Shown in pieces: positions 1 to 9,424 of a stretch of 64,000 nucleotides of DNA. The position numbers and the translations under genes are program-made. The notes below the pieces were generated by a model that saw only the letters and a list, made by a program, of their open reading frames with translations, ran no database searches and was not told the DNA's origin. Location of the stretch: positions 7,065 to 71,064 of the forward strand of contig JBLHWZ010000001.1 of assembly GCA_047629415.1 (NCBI GenBank), in the 5' to 3' direction. Numbering within the stretch: the first letter of the stretch is position 1; each line of letters begins with the position of its first letter. Source of the DNA: CBDUJZ01 sp047629415 (GTDB lineage: Bacteria > Myxococcota_A > Bradymonadia > REDH01).

Positions 1-738
1 TCGAGCGGCGCGCACTTCGACGTTTCTCAACTCGACCTCTGCTCCGCCAGCGATCCAGACCCCGATGGCGTTGCCACTCACCGCCAAGTCGTGGATCTCA
101 GCGAGGCCAATCGTGGCGTTCAGTGCACCCACTTCGGTCGACGGTGCTTCGGACCGAATCAGCGTCTGAGCGGCACACACGCCAACGAGAGTGAGGCCGG
201 AGACGTCAAACTGCCCCACGTACTCCCCGGCCGCGAGAGCCAGCAAATCGCCCGGCGCAGCCTCCAAAATCTTCGCCGACAGCTCGCCCGGCTCGACGCG
301 CCAGATGGTCGCGTCCGTCGCGAAGATCTCCCGAATCTGATTGTCAGAATACGGGTCGCAGCTTGAAACCCGAGCGCAGCCTTGTGCGAGGACTGGGAAC
401 TCACCTGCAGGGCATTCGGAAGGAGGCCGGTCTGGGACGCAGCCTCCCGCATCCGTCGCGGTCCATCCGTTTGGACAGTCCTGTGGCGGGATGTCGGGGG
501 CCATCGGCAAACACCGGCCGCCGTTCACGAAGTGCATCTCGTTGCTCACTCCTGGGCAATCTTCACTTCCGATCGGTCCGTCGGGCCCAAGGATTTCTGG
601 GACCTCACTCCAGTCCGCCGTGTCCTCCACACCAACATCCGTAGTCGATTCAAGGGGCCCTTCCCCGCACGCCGGCGTCGCGGCAGCCACAGTGAGCAGC
701 GCGGCACCGAGCCCGCGGTAGTTTAGTAGGATGTGCAA
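1..738 (-). CDS. Lipoprotein with C-terminal beta-helix-like region (3' end cut by window edge)
   Basis: An open minus-strand frame runs off the left edge; at least 246 codons are present. I start it at a TTG (738-736) because a strong GGAGGGAG Shine-Dalgarno sequence sits about 5 nt upstream. The N-terminus is a hydrophobic signal ending in a TPAC lipobox-like motif, so export and lipidation are likely. Several Cys pairs follow, then a Ser/Gly/Val-rich segment (ATIGLAEIHDLAVSGN and on) that resembles right-handed beta-helix coils. The start overlaps the end of the upstream PIG-L lipoprotein gene by 16 nt, so the two are probably translationally coupled. Function unknown; the beta-helix assignment is inferred from residue pattern only. 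Confidence 0.75.
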   Translation of the reverse strand, partial: MHILLNYRGLGAALLTVAAATPACGEGPLESTTDVGVEDTADWSEVPEILGPDGPIGSEDCPGVSNEMHFVNGGRCLPMAPDIPPQDCPNGWTATDAGGCVPDRPPSECPAGEFPVLAQGCARVSSCDPYSDNQIREIFATDATIWRVEPGELSAKILEAAPGDLLALAAGEYVGQFDVSGLTLVGVCAAQTLIRSEAPSTEVGALNATIGLAEIHDLAVSGNAIGVWIAGGAEVELRNVEVRAAR

Positions 739-3095
739 CGGACTCCCTCCGGATGTCGCGCGCAGACATTACGACCACCGAGATGCCAACGCACCGACGT
801 CCCATGTGGCTCTGCCTCATAACCCTCGTCGTCGCTGAATCCACCAATCAGCGCGAATGAATCGAATGTAGTGCCTGTCGACCACCCACACATGACACCC
901 TGCGGCGATCGTAAACACGCGTCGTCGCGGCCGTCTCTGTTGAGGTCAACGAGTGAGAGAGCCCCGGTGTAGGCCTCGAACTGGGTCCATCCGGCGGAGT
1001 CGGCGAGTTGATCGCGGAAGCCCCAAAACCGAGGTTTTACGAACGCCCCTTCGGCAGTTCCGAGCGCACAGACCAAACCGAGTGCGCCTCGACCGCAGAC
1101 GTCGTCGAGCCCGTCGCCATCGATGTCTCCATAGCGAATCGTGGCCCCATACATGTCGGCGCTCCACCCGAGTTCGTCGTTGAACTCTGTCTGAAGAAGG
1201 TCGCGCTGCCTGCCCCATCCACCATCCTCGTTGGGAGCCGAGCAGGAGATCCCGGCGGCGGATCGCGCGCACAGATGTGGGCGGCCTGTTTCGTGGCCAA
1301 GGAAGGGCCAGCCGAGCGTCTGGAAGTAGGAGAATTCAAACCAGAAGTCGCCGGTTTCATCCCCGAAATAGGGGTCCTGACTGAGCAACGCGACGCCGTC
1401 GAAGCCTGCCTCAGACGCGGGTGCGCAGAGCATACCGAGAAAGCCTCGGCCACAGATATCGAGGGCGCCATCAGCGTTGAAGTCGACCAAGGTGACGGTG
1501 GCGTCACGAGCCAGGGAACTCCAGCCTGCGGCGTTCGAGTATTCCGAGTTTAGGACTGACGGAGCGCTCCAACCTTCCTCTGTCCGCGATGCGCAGCTGA
1601 GTCCTTCGCTCGCGCGCACACAGACCGTGGTCTCGCCCTCAATGCCGCCGAGCTGGAACGATCGTTGGCCGGACCCGCCCAGAAACTCGTCGGAGAAGAG
1701 CGTGCTCTGTGTTTCTCCGCCCAACCCGAGCGTCCAGCGCTGTGAGGCGAGCGGTCCACCGTCTTCACTCCCTTGGCAGACTCCGACGGTCGGCTCAGCG
1801 CCAGATGTGAGGCAGCCGGTGTGATCGCCGATTCGTAGCTGCCCGTTGCTCATGAAGTGGAGCCTCCCGTCGCACTCCCCGGCCCCAAGAACCCCGCTCT
1901 GAACGCCAAGACATCCGAGCGAGTTTCGCATCGAGAAGCCGTCCAGTCTCCACGTGTCTGCGCTCCCGCAGAGACCCATCGACGCGCCGTCTTCGGTCGC
2001 AGAGAGGCAGGCGCCACCTGACTGAAGTCGTCCTTCGAAGCTCTCAAGACGCTGGATGGGATACTGGCGGCGGGACCACTCCCAGAAGGCAACGCCCGAC
2101 TCGCGTTCGCACAGGCCTTCTTCCTCCTGGGCGGCGCCACAGTAGGCGAGCATCGCTTCCCATTTGGCGTCCAAGTCGGACGGATGCACGTTAAGCGGAT
2201 CAGCGTCCATATTGTAGGTTCGATGCTCCCGATAGGCGGTGATCCCGGCCTCGGTTAGGGCCGCTAGCGTGACACGGGCGGCCGCGATGTGATCATCGTT
2301 GTCGTGACCGTACACACCAGTCGGCTCCAGGGTGTGGACCTGCTCGACGTCCATCTCCCGAAGGTCCTGCGCAAGTGCTCGCGCGAGGTCCGTCTGCGCG
2401 ATATTCACGGAGGGTGAGGAGACGCTCGGTAGTGATTCCACCTCGCCTTCAACCAGCTGCAGCAGCGCTGGGGCGCAGTCGGGAGCCCTCAGGAAGACCA
2501 ACGAGACCGGGATCGGCGAGTCGAGCCAACAAATATGGGCCGGCATACCGAGGTCGTAGTCCTGGCAGGTCCAGTCCGTCTCGTCGCTCTCTGAGCCGAG
2601 CGCCATCAAGCTGTAGGCGGAGCGGAGCCCTAGCTCTCGAAGGGCAGGGTCGCGTGTTCCGCAGGCGTCTCCGGCGGTGAGTATCACGGTGCGCACCGCG
2701 CGACCGTGGCGCAGCGCTTCGAGAATGTCGGGATTCATGAAGAGCAGGTCGTCGTCCGGATGCGCTCCGACGAACACCTCAACGGGCGTACCGCGCGGCG
2801 GACGACCCGCGATCAGCTCGATCTGGCCTACGTCCGCATCCGATGTATCCACCGCCGCATCGGCGTCGACCGGGACGTCTTCGCGTGTGTCACTGGTGGA
2901 GTCTGCGGCATCAGCGGCGTCTTCGGAGGCATCCCCGAGCGTGTCGGCCGCAGCGTCCGAACGAGTGTCGGAAACAACGTCTGAAGGGGCATCCAAGATG
3001 TCGGCGGCACGGACATCGGCTGGGGACTCGGGCGGCTCAGAGGTCGAGCCACACGCGGCCAAAAAAACGAGGAACGGGGCGACGGTCTTGCGCAT
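723..3095 (-). CDS. Lipoprotein PIG-L family deacetylase with FG-GAP-like repeats
   Basis: 790 aa. The signal peptide ends in LAAC (Cys15), followed by an Asp/Ala/Ser-rich linker to about residue 90. Residues 105-320 are a PIG-L/LmbE-type domain: AHPDDDLLFMNP (zinc motif HPDD at 112-115) and a second metal motif GHDNDDH (His264, His269). This family hydrolyses N-acetyl groups from GlcNAc-containing substrates; the substrate here is unknown. Residues 350-460 look like a ricin-B-type lectin repeat (paired Cys, QRW). Calcium-binding FG-GAP/VCBS-like motifs of the type DxNxDGxxD occur near 538-547, 657-666 and 717-726. It is probably an outer-surface or periplasmic sugar-directed enzyme. The downstream lipoprotein gene begins inside its last codons. 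Confidence 0.88.
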   Translation of the reverse strand: MRKTVAPFLVFLAACGSTSEPPESPADVRAADILDAPSDVVSDTRSDAAADTLGDASEDAADAADSTSDTREDVPVDADAAVDTSDADVGQIELIAGRPPRGTPVEVFVGAHPDDDLLFMNPDILEALRHGRAVRTVILTAGDACGTRDPALRELGLRSAYSLMALGSESDETDWTCQDYDLGMPAHICWLDSPIPVSLVFLRAPDCAPALLQLVEGEVESLPSVSSPSVNIAQTDLARALAQDLREMDVEQVHTLEPTGVYGHDNDDHIAAARVTLAALTEAGITAYREHRTYNMDADPLNVHPSDLDAKWEAMLAYCGAAQEEEGLCERESGVAFWEWSRRQYPIQRLESFEGRLQSGGACLSATEDGASMGLCGSADTWRLDGFSMRNSLGCLGVQSGVLGAGECDGRLHFMSNGQLRIGDHTGCLTSGAEPTVGVCQGSEDGGPLASQRWTLGLGGETQSTLFSDEFLGGSGQRSFQLGGIEGETTVCVRASEGLSCASRTEEGWSAPSVLNSEYSNAAGWSSLARDATVTLVDFNADGALDICGRGFLGMLCAPASEAGFDGVALLSQDPYFGDETGDFWFEFSYFQTLGWPFLGHETGRPHLCARSAAGISCSAPNEDGGWGRQRDLLQTEFNDELGWSADMYGATIRYGDIDGDGLDDVCGRGALGLVCALGTAEGAFVKPRFWGFRDQLADSAGWTQFEAYTGALSLVDLNRDGRDDACLRSPQGVMCGWSTGTTFDSFALIGGFSDDEGYEAEPHGTSVRWHLGGRNVCARHPEGVRCTSY

Positions 3096-3147
3096 AAAGG
3101 CATCCTACCGCGCCCCGTTCATGGCTCCAAAGTTGTAGGGCGCGAAA

Positions 3148-5241
3148 TTACTCCGCGCGCTCGAGCGTAACTTCGCGAAGCGCCTCGGTGACCAGGACCT
3201 GAAGCAACGAGTTGCGCTCCTGCGCCTCGACCAACTCGCCGGTCAATCGGTCGAGGGTTTCGTCCTGCTCGGCCAGGCGCCCGACGAGCGTGGTTCGGAG
3301 CTCAGCGTTGGTCTCCGAGTCACCCAACGTCCGGATGCTCTGACGGAGCTCATTGGTCCGGTTCTGAACATCAGTCTGGGTGCGCCGCGCGTTCTGCATC
3401 TGCGTCTCGTTTGCCGCAATCTCCTCGAGCATCTCGACGATCGGCTCGAGAGTCGCTGCGATGTCGGGGCGCGCGTCCGGTCGAGAAATGTAGGCCGCGA
3501 ACAGCTGCTTGGCGCGTGGGTCGAAGACGTTGATACTCGAGTTGACACGGCTACGCTGATTGACGGTGAAGGTCGTGTACTCGCCACTCTCAAGCTCAAA
3601 CGGGATCAGGTAGTAACTGGCCTCGGTCTGCACTTCGTCGCTGTCGTAGTTGCCCTCAAGTAGCTCCCACCCACCATAGCGTGCGACCTTGAAGTACGCC
3701 GTCTGCGCATCGGCCAGAGCGGAGCGAACCTCAAAGGTGACACCCTGAATCTGCTCGACCTCGGTGTGAATCGTGCCGTCGATGATGCGCACTAACGACA
3801 CCTCTCCGGACTCGCTCGAGGCCCGCTGCGAGACCGTCACACGGTTCTCGAGCGCGTAGGGGATGACGGCGCTCTGGTCCGGCGCGATGAGTGGCGTGAT
3901 CCCCTGGCCGACGAAAGTCGAGCCGCTGTAGATCGCGATCGGCGCACGCTGCACCGGGTACTCGGTGGAGTTGTCGATCAGCAGCGCGCGGTACGGGTGC
4001 TGATGGCTGGCCGGAGCCGAGTCTGGCTGAAAGATCAGCGCGTCTTCGCCCGCGATCTGCGAGTTCATCAACGTCACCATCGTGCTGGTCTGATCGGGCA
4101 ACGTCACGCGGCCGGGCACGTCGAAGCGAACGACGGCGCCCACATCCTCAACGGTGGCGTTCACGCCACCCATCGACTCCTGCATGTCGCCCGCGGAGAT
4201 GCCTTCGGGGGCGTAACGGTCTTGTTCGTCGCCCCACCTTTCGTCAGCGAGCGCGTCCCTGTAGAGCCGAGTGGCCACCTCCTCGGTCATCATCGGTGCC
4301 ATCGGCGGAGCGGGCGCTGGCATGCTGCCGGCTCGCGAGCGTTGATTGGTGGCGACGACCGGCGTGGGCGGAGCGAGGTTCGCGATGTTCGGAACGCCAT
4401 ACCCGCTCATATCGGGCCGCTCGACGAAGATCGGCGAGTGCAGGTTGTAGCGGAACGAGATCGGGGAGCCCGCGGTGAGGCTCAGCTGCACATCGTTCCA
4501 ATCCACGCCGCTGGTGTTGTCGATCACGGCCCAGCCTTGCAGAAAGAGCTCGTCATCATCGACCACCACGCGGTAGGCGGGCTTCCAAATCGGCATCTCA
4601 ACAACGTAGGCCATGACAACGTCGTGGCTGCCCGACTGGCTGAAGCGCACCGTCACATCTGTGGGCTTCCAGTCGCCGTCAGCGAGGCTGTGGTCGAGCG
4701 AGCGACGCAGTCCGGTCGAGAGCGAAGGACTCTGGAGGTCGACGTCATCAATCTCGGAGATCGCGATGGGCACCATCTCATCGCGCAGCGTTAGGATGGT
4801 GACATGCGGCTCCTCGTCGATGGTCTCAACGCCGACCACACGACCACGGGTTCTGTCGGGGCCGACCTTGACGACTACCTCTGCCCCACGGAACGAGTGC
4901 AGAATCGCAACCAGACCGCCGGCGTTGCGGAGCTCGGGCGGAAGATCAGAGAGCCGATCGGAGGCGGATTCGTCGATGGGGAGCGACACACTCGCCGCGC
5001 CATTGGAACCCCGATCAACCACGACCAAGGTCGCCAGAATGTCGTTAATCTGATCGGCGCGGATCGGCATCACCAGCTCGTCGCCAGACACTCGGCCTGC
5101 GCGTTCGAGGTAGGCGACGCCTGACTGATAGAGCACCACACGCGTGACTGCCAAGTCCTCAGGAGCTTGCTGGCGTGCACCGCAAGCGCCGATGAGAGGA
5201 AGAGCGAGAAGGAGCGCGCCGAGGCGCATGGACTGAAACAT
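3148..5241 (-). CDS. DUF4139-type lipoprotein
   Basis: 697 aa. The signal peptide ends in IGAC, giving a lipidated mature protein. The N-terminal region (TRVVLYQSGVAYLERAG and following) and the long beta-rich middle match the DUF4140/DUF4139 ('mucoidy inhibitor A'-like) family. A long helical or coiled-coil stretch rich in Glu, Arg and Gln occupies about residues 600-690. No enzymatic motif is visible. The family is widespread in Myxococcota and its biochemical role is not established. It is divergently oriented to the decarboxylase gene across a 215-bp gap and lies 52 bp upstream of the PIG-L lipoprotein gene on the same strand. Confidence 0.85.
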   Translation of the reverse strand: MFQSMRLGALLLALPLIGACGARQQAPEDLAVTRVVLYQSGVAYLERAGRVSGDELVMPIRADQINDILATLVVVDRGSNGAASVSLPIDESASDRLSDLPPELRNAGGLVAILHSFRGAEVVVKVGPDRTRGRVVGVETIDEEPHVTILTLRDEMVPIAISEIDDVDLQSPSLSTGLRRSLDHSLADGDWKPTDVTVRFSQSGSHDVVMAYVVEMPIWKPAYRVVVDDDELFLQGWAVIDNTSGVDWNDVQLSLTAGSPISFRYNLHSPIFVERPDMSGYGVPNIANLAPPTPVVATNQRSRAGSMPAPAPPMAPMMTEEVATRLYRDALADERWGDEQDRYAPEGISAGDMQESMGGVNATVEDVGAVVRFDVPGRVTLPDQTSTMVTLMNSQIAGEDALIFQPDSAPASHQHPYRALLIDNSTEYPVQRAPIAIYSGSTFVGQGITPLIAPDQSAVIPYALENRVTVSQRASSESGEVSLVRIIDGTIHTEVEQIQGVTFEVRSALADAQTAYFKVARYGGWELLEGNYDSDEVQTEASYYLIPFELESGEYTTFTVNQRSRVNSSINVFDPRAKQLFAAYISRPDARPDIAATLEPIVEMLEEIAANETQMQNARRTQTDVQNRTNELRQSIRTLGDSETNAELRTTLVGRLAEQDETLDRLTGELVEAQERNSLLQVLVTEALREVTLERAE

Positions 5242-5456
5242 CAGCAGCTGGGATCAAAGGGACGGGTCGTGACTGAAACGCGACCCTCTGAGATTCGGTC
5301 TACCGCGATTTGGCGAGGTTGCGAATCAGTGAGAGTCGCGAGGTCATTCCGGTCGCGAATAATGCGTCTACCGAGCGCAACTTTGGCTTGGCGAATATTC
5401 AATCTTTAGCTAAACCGCCCCGCACTCTTCCCTTGGCGCAATGGGTCCCCCCGCCA

Positions 5457-6698
5457 ATGTTGAAATCGAAACACGAAGTTGTCCGCCCGGCCTTGGCTGG
5501 ATCGGATTGGTGGTGCCGCCCCGGCCTCCGCTACATTGACGACCGCCTGGTCTTCGCCGGCCACGACGTCGAAGCTCTCACCAAGGCCAACGGCGGCATG
5601 GTCATGGCGTACGATGGCCAACGCATCCGCGAGCGGATCAGCTCGGTTCGGGCTTCGTTTGAGAAGGCAGGGGGATCGTCTCAGATGTACTTCGCGCTCA
5701 AATCGAACCGCTTTCGCCCGGTCGTCGACGCCATCCGCGCTCATGGTGGCTGCGGCATCGATGCATGCTCGCCGCGTGAGCTCGCGCTCGCGCTCGACGC
5801 GGGCTTCTCTCCACGAGAGATCTCGTTCACCGGCTCCGCGCTCAGCGAGCAAGATGTCGACGCGATCGTCGGCCACGACGTCACGATCAACGTCAACTCG
5901 ATCAGCACAATTCACAAGATTGGGCACCGCGGGACCCGCAGGCCGATCGGCCTGCGTATCAACCCGCAGATCGGGATCGGCGCTACGAGCAGTCTCGTCT
6001 ATGCCGGTGAGACTCCGACCAAGTTCGGCATCTACCCCGAGCGAATCCCCGAAGCCATGCGGCTTGCGAAGTCCTACGGCTTGGAAATCGAGGGTGTGCA
6101 CATGCACGTCGGCAGCGGCTGGATGGCCGACGGCATGCCAACCTTCATGCGCGCACTCGAACGTATGCTCGCCATCGCCGAACCGCTCGGAGCTCTGCGG
6201 TACGTCAACGTCGGCGGAGGCATCGGCGTCACGCACAGCGCGAGGTGCCGGCCGGTTGACCTAGACGCATACGCCGCCGGAGTTACCGCTGCAGTGCGCT
6301 CCCGATTCGGTGGCGCGACAGTCTGCTGTGAGCCTGGCGACTACCTCGTCAACGATTCTGCCTTACTCGGAGCTACCGTCGCAGAGGTCGAAGAGAAAGG
6401 CGGAGCCTTGTTCGTCGGCCTCAACGTCGGCTTCAACTCGAACCCTCAAGCGGCCCACTATGGCTTCGTCCCAGAGGTCGTGCACACGACCCGCGGACCC
6501 GCCGGGCCCAATGACCGCAAACACGCAGTGACGGGCAATATCAACGAGGTCGTCGACATGTTCAACGCGGGCGCTCGCCTGCCGGATGTCCATGAAGGCG
6601 ATGTGTTGGCAGTGCTCAGCGCAGGCGGCTACGGCAGCTCCATGGCCAGTGACCACTGCATGCGTGAGCGCGCAGCTGAGGTCATGATCAGGGCCTAG
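5457..6698 (+). CDS. Fold-III PLP-dependent decarboxylase (DAP/ornithine decarboxylase-like)
   Basis: 413 aa from the ATG at 5457; the frame stays open upstream to a TTG at 5310, but homology-like sequence begins only after 5457. The PLP lysine lies in YFALKSN. HMHVGSGW, VNVGGGIG and the phosphate/substrate motif EPGDYLVND are present, as is the C-terminal GGYGSSMASDH block. This is the diaminopimelate decarboxylase layout. The block that normally reads GPxCExxD reads GNINEVVDMF here, so the catalytic Cys is Asn. I therefore do not call it LysA; a related amino-acid or polyamine substrate is possible. It converges with the membrane-protein gene 20 bp downstream. Confidence 0.82.
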   Translation: MLKSKHEVVRPALAGSDWWCRPGLRYIDDRLVFAGHDVEALTKANGGMVMAYDGQRIRERISSVRASFEKAGGSSQMYFALKSNRFRPVVDAIRAHGGCGIDACSPRELALALDAGFSPREISFTGSALSEQDVDAIVGHDVTINVNSISTIHKIGHRGTRRPIGLRINPQIGIGATSSLVYAGETPTKFGIYPERIPEAMRLAKSYGLEIEGVHMHVGSGWMADGMPTFMRALERMLAIAEPLGALRYVNVGGGIGVTHSARCRPVDLDAYAAGVTAAVRSRFGGATVCCEPGDYLVNDSALLGATVAEVEEKGGALFVGLNVGFNSNPQAAHYGFVPEVVHTTRGPAGPNDRKHAVTGNINEVVDMFNAGARLPDVHEGDVLAVLSAGGYGSSMASDHCMRERAAEVMIRA

Positions 6699-6718
6699 GA
6701 CGCGCGCTACCCTCGCCG

Positions 6719-8113
6719 CTAGTTGCCTGCTTTCGCGCGATGCTCGTGCAAAGAGACGACTTGGAGGCTCGGTTGGGGTTCCGGCTGACGTTGTGCCTTC
6801 TGCGCGGCACGACGCCTCAGCGGCGAGCCGCCCTTCGCTTTCATAGGCAGCAGAACGGCGATCATGACGCCCATATAGGGAACCATCGGCATGCGGTAGC
6901 GCGAGAGGGTTCCGAGGTTCGTGGTCGTCAGCCCGACAGCGACCGAAAAGAGCGCGACGTAGACCAGGCAAAACATCAGGGGTGGGGAGCCACGGATTAG
7001 CCCCACCAACCGAAACCTCCGCCGTTGCACGATGAAGAGCACAGCGAAGAGAAGCAATGTGGTCTCCAACGCGTTCGCAGCCGCGATCGGGCTGCGAGCC
7101 TCGATCAAGAGAGGCCGGAACATCGCGGTGAACATCGCGATCGGGGCGGCCGCTACCTGGCCCGCGATGCCGGAGCCAACGGTGAGGCTATAGCCAGAGC
7201 CGCCAGCGGCCGTGCTGCCGATCTCCTGAAGGTGCTCGGCCTCACCAGCGAAGTTCTCAAGAGCGTAGCGCGGGAAGAGCCGACCCAAACCCAGGACGCC
7301 AGTCACCATCACCACAAAGACAATCGATGTACGGAGAATGAGAACTATCGGGCCCAGACCACTCACACGATTCGCGCGACGCTCATGCGATTGTGAACTC
7401 CAGTAGCTCCACACTCCGAAGCCGACGAGCATCGGGAAGAGAATGTAGGCTTTGACCAGCGCCACTGGGATCGCGGCGAAGACCATCACGGTCAGGCCAA
7501 TACCCCGCTTCTTCTTGTGAAATGCTTGGTAGTAGCCCCAAACCACCCACCCGGCCGTCATCCAGATGACCCCCTCTTTCGTCAGGCAACCGGACCACAG
7601 CGCGACCGACGGCACCGCCATCAATCCGATCGCGATTCTCTGACGGTATCGAGCAGGGAAGACCTCGCGAAACACGAGGTAGAGCGCGCCCTTACTGAGG
7701 AATGAGAACGCGCCCACGAAGAGGTTGATCCCGTAGATTGTCGCGCCAAAAGCCACCTGATGGAACGCGACGAACATGAACACCGTTTGCGTCGGTGCGT
7801 GGTTCCCCGGTGGAACGAACGGCAGGCGCTCCGAGAATGGAACGAGAGCGTGGTGCAGATACGGGAGCACCCACGCAGCAGGGTCCTGCCGAATGACGGC
7901 CGACGCGCCCTGAGCGTGCTTGACGTACGACGTCATGTCGCCATCGCCGTAGTAGAAATAGGTCAGCAGGACGTTCAGCAAGCCGAACATCACGTGCATC
8001 GCCCAGCCGAGGTAGATCGACGGCCTCTCACTCGGTGTCACACGTTGCGAGATCGCGACCGAGAACGACACGCCGAGCAGCAACGCAACAATGCTGGCAA
8101 TCACATCCGCCAT
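6719..8113 (-). CDS. Multi-pass membrane protein, possibly polysaccharide-related
   Basis: 464 aa with roughly ten hydrophobic helices, starting at residues 5-25 and continuing through about 415. The C-terminal tail is cytosolic-like and basic. A periplasmic loop holds GDGDMTSYVKHAQ. There is a good AGGAGG ribosome site 5 nt before the ATG. No motif identifies a reaction. The general layout (many helices and an acidic motif in the first loop) is like O-antigen polymerases or GT-C proteins. The adjacent GT4 glycosyltransferase on the same strand 43 bp upstream supports a role in surface polysaccharide, by context only. Confidence 0.75.
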   Translation of the reverse strand: MADVIASIVALLLGVSFSVAISQRVTPSERPSIYLGWAMHVMFGLLNVLLTYFYYGDGDMTSYVKHAQGASAVIRQDPAAWVLPYLHHALVPFSERLPFVPPGNHAPTQTVFMFVAFHQVAFGATIYGINLFVGAFSFLSKGALYLVFREVFPARYRQRIAIGLMAVPSVALWSGCLTKEGVIWMTAGWVVWGYYQAFHKKKRGIGLTVMVFAAIPVALVKAYILFPMLVGFGVWSYWSSQSHERRANRVSGLGPIVLILRTSIVFVVMVTGVLGLGRLFPRYALENFAGEAEHLQEIGSTAAGGSGYSLTVGSGIAGQVAAAPIAMFTAMFRPLLIEARSPIAAANALETTLLLFAVLFIVQRRRFRLVGLIRGSPPLMFCLVYVALFSVAVGLTTTNLGTLSRYRMPMVPYMGVMIAVLLPMKAKGGSPLRRRAAQKAQRQPEPQPSLQVVSLHEHRAKAGN

Positions 8114-8156
8114 GCCGGCCTCCTATCCCATCCCATTCTGTGACGCCACATTGGGC

Positions 8157-9278
8157 TCAGACATTTGCTAGCAATGACATGTAGAGCGACTCCCACTCGT
8201 CGACCATACGATGCTTCCCGTACGTTCGTTCAACGTGGATTCGGCCGGCATCACCGAGCGCACGCCGCTCTGTATTGGTGAGGCCCATCATCGCGCTCAT
8301 CGCGCCGAGTAGGTCGTCGTGCCCTGAGGTGCGCGCAAGAATCCCCTCCGCGGGGCTCGGGATAATCTCCGGTACACCGCCCACGTTCGTTGCTACTGCT
8401 GGTAAGCGCGACGCGAGCGCCTCGATAAGACCGTTGGGAGATGCCTCATATAGCGAGGGCAGAACGAACGCGTCGGCAGCCGCCATCAGGCGCGGCACGT
8501 CGCGACGAAGGCCCAGCAGCTGAACGGTGCCGTCTGCCAGTTCATCGGGCACCATCGCGAGGATCTCCTCGTGCACATCGAAGAAGCCGCCGGCTGAGAC
8601 CAGCCTAACGTTCGGGTGGGCCCGCCGCAGAGAGCGAAACGCCTTCACGAGCGTGGGGTAGTTTTTCTCTGCTCTCAGGTGGCCAACCACCAGCCACATG
8701 AAGTCATCGTCAGCGAGGCCAAGCTCCGCACGCACCTCTGCGCGAGCCGTATGATTCTCGTCGTAGAGACTCATATCAAGGCCGTTGCGGATCACTCGGA
8801 CTTGTTCGGACAGAACCAGGCCGCGGGCCACAGCGTCATCCGCGATCGTCTGAGAGTTGAACACAATGAGATCTCCGAGCCGGCGAGTGAGCCGCAGCTG
8901 CCACTCACGCTTCGGGTTCGCCAGAATCGGCGTACGAATCGAAGAGACGATGATCGGCACGCGGGCCGCACGCCCCGCGATACGACCGATCGTGTTAGCA
9001 GCGACCAAAAACGTTGAGAGCACATCGGGGCGGTGCCGGCGCAGCTCTCGGATCATTCGAGCTATACCGCGCGGATCTGGAATGCCTCGCTGCATGCCGA
9101 GCAGAGTCACCGGGATTTCGGCCTGCTCGAGCGGCTCGACGAAGTCATTGCCCTCAAGAAGCGTGAGAATATTGGGAACCCAGCCGCGCTGCTTAAGCCC
9201 GATCGCAAGACGAACGAGTTGTGTTTCGGCGCCGCCACCCGAGAGCGAATTGGCACAGAAAGTGATTTTCCGCGTCAT
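8157..9278 (-). CDS. Glycosyltransferase family 4 (GT-B fold)
   Basis: 373 aa from the ATG at 9278, chosen over an in-frame start 33 nt upstream because GAGGT lies at proper spacing. The N-terminus has the GT4 glycine motif (NSLSGGGAETQ). The C-terminal Rossmann domain has VVGHLRAEKNYP, and the nucleotide-sugar binding segment has LPSLYEASPNGLIEALASRLP with the E-x7-E signature. Such enzymes transfer a sugar from a nucleotide donor to a lipid-linked or polysaccharide acceptor on the cytosolic face of the membrane. Donor and acceptor cannot be told from sequence. It is probably co-transcribed with the following membrane protein. Confidence 0.9.
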   Translation of the reverse strand: MTRKITFCANSLSGGGAETQLVRLAIGLKQRGWVPNILTLLEGNDFVEPLEQAEIPVTLLGMQRGIPDPRGIARMIRELRRHRPDVLSTFLVAANTIGRIAGRAARVPIIVSSIRTPILANPKREWQLRLTRRLGDLIVFNSQTIADDAVARGLVLSEQVRVIRNGLDMSLYDENHTARAEVRAELGLADDDFMWLVVGHLRAEKNYPTLVKAFRSLRRAHPNVRLVSAGGFFDVHEEILAMVPDELADGTVQLLGLRRDVPRLMAAADAFVLPSLYEASPNGLIEALASRLPAVATNVGGVPEIIPSPAEGILARTSGHDDLLGAMSAMMGLTNTERRALGDAGRIHVERTYGKHRMVDEWESLYMSLLANV

Positions 9279-9424
9279 GTGGAGACCTCTAACAAAGACA
9301 GGAGTCACCAATCGAGGTGGCGAGTCGAGAAGCGAGGCCGAGACTCGGCTGTCGTGCTCAACCTTGGACGATGCTCAGCGACGGCGCGCGACGGTGCTCA
9401 GCTCTACTGATCAGGGAAAGGGCC

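Noticed and set aside
91..726. Several plus-strand frames at the left edge
   Set aside because: All lie opposite the lipoprotein frame 738-1, which has a ribosome site, lipobox and ordered Cys pairs; the plus frames have none.
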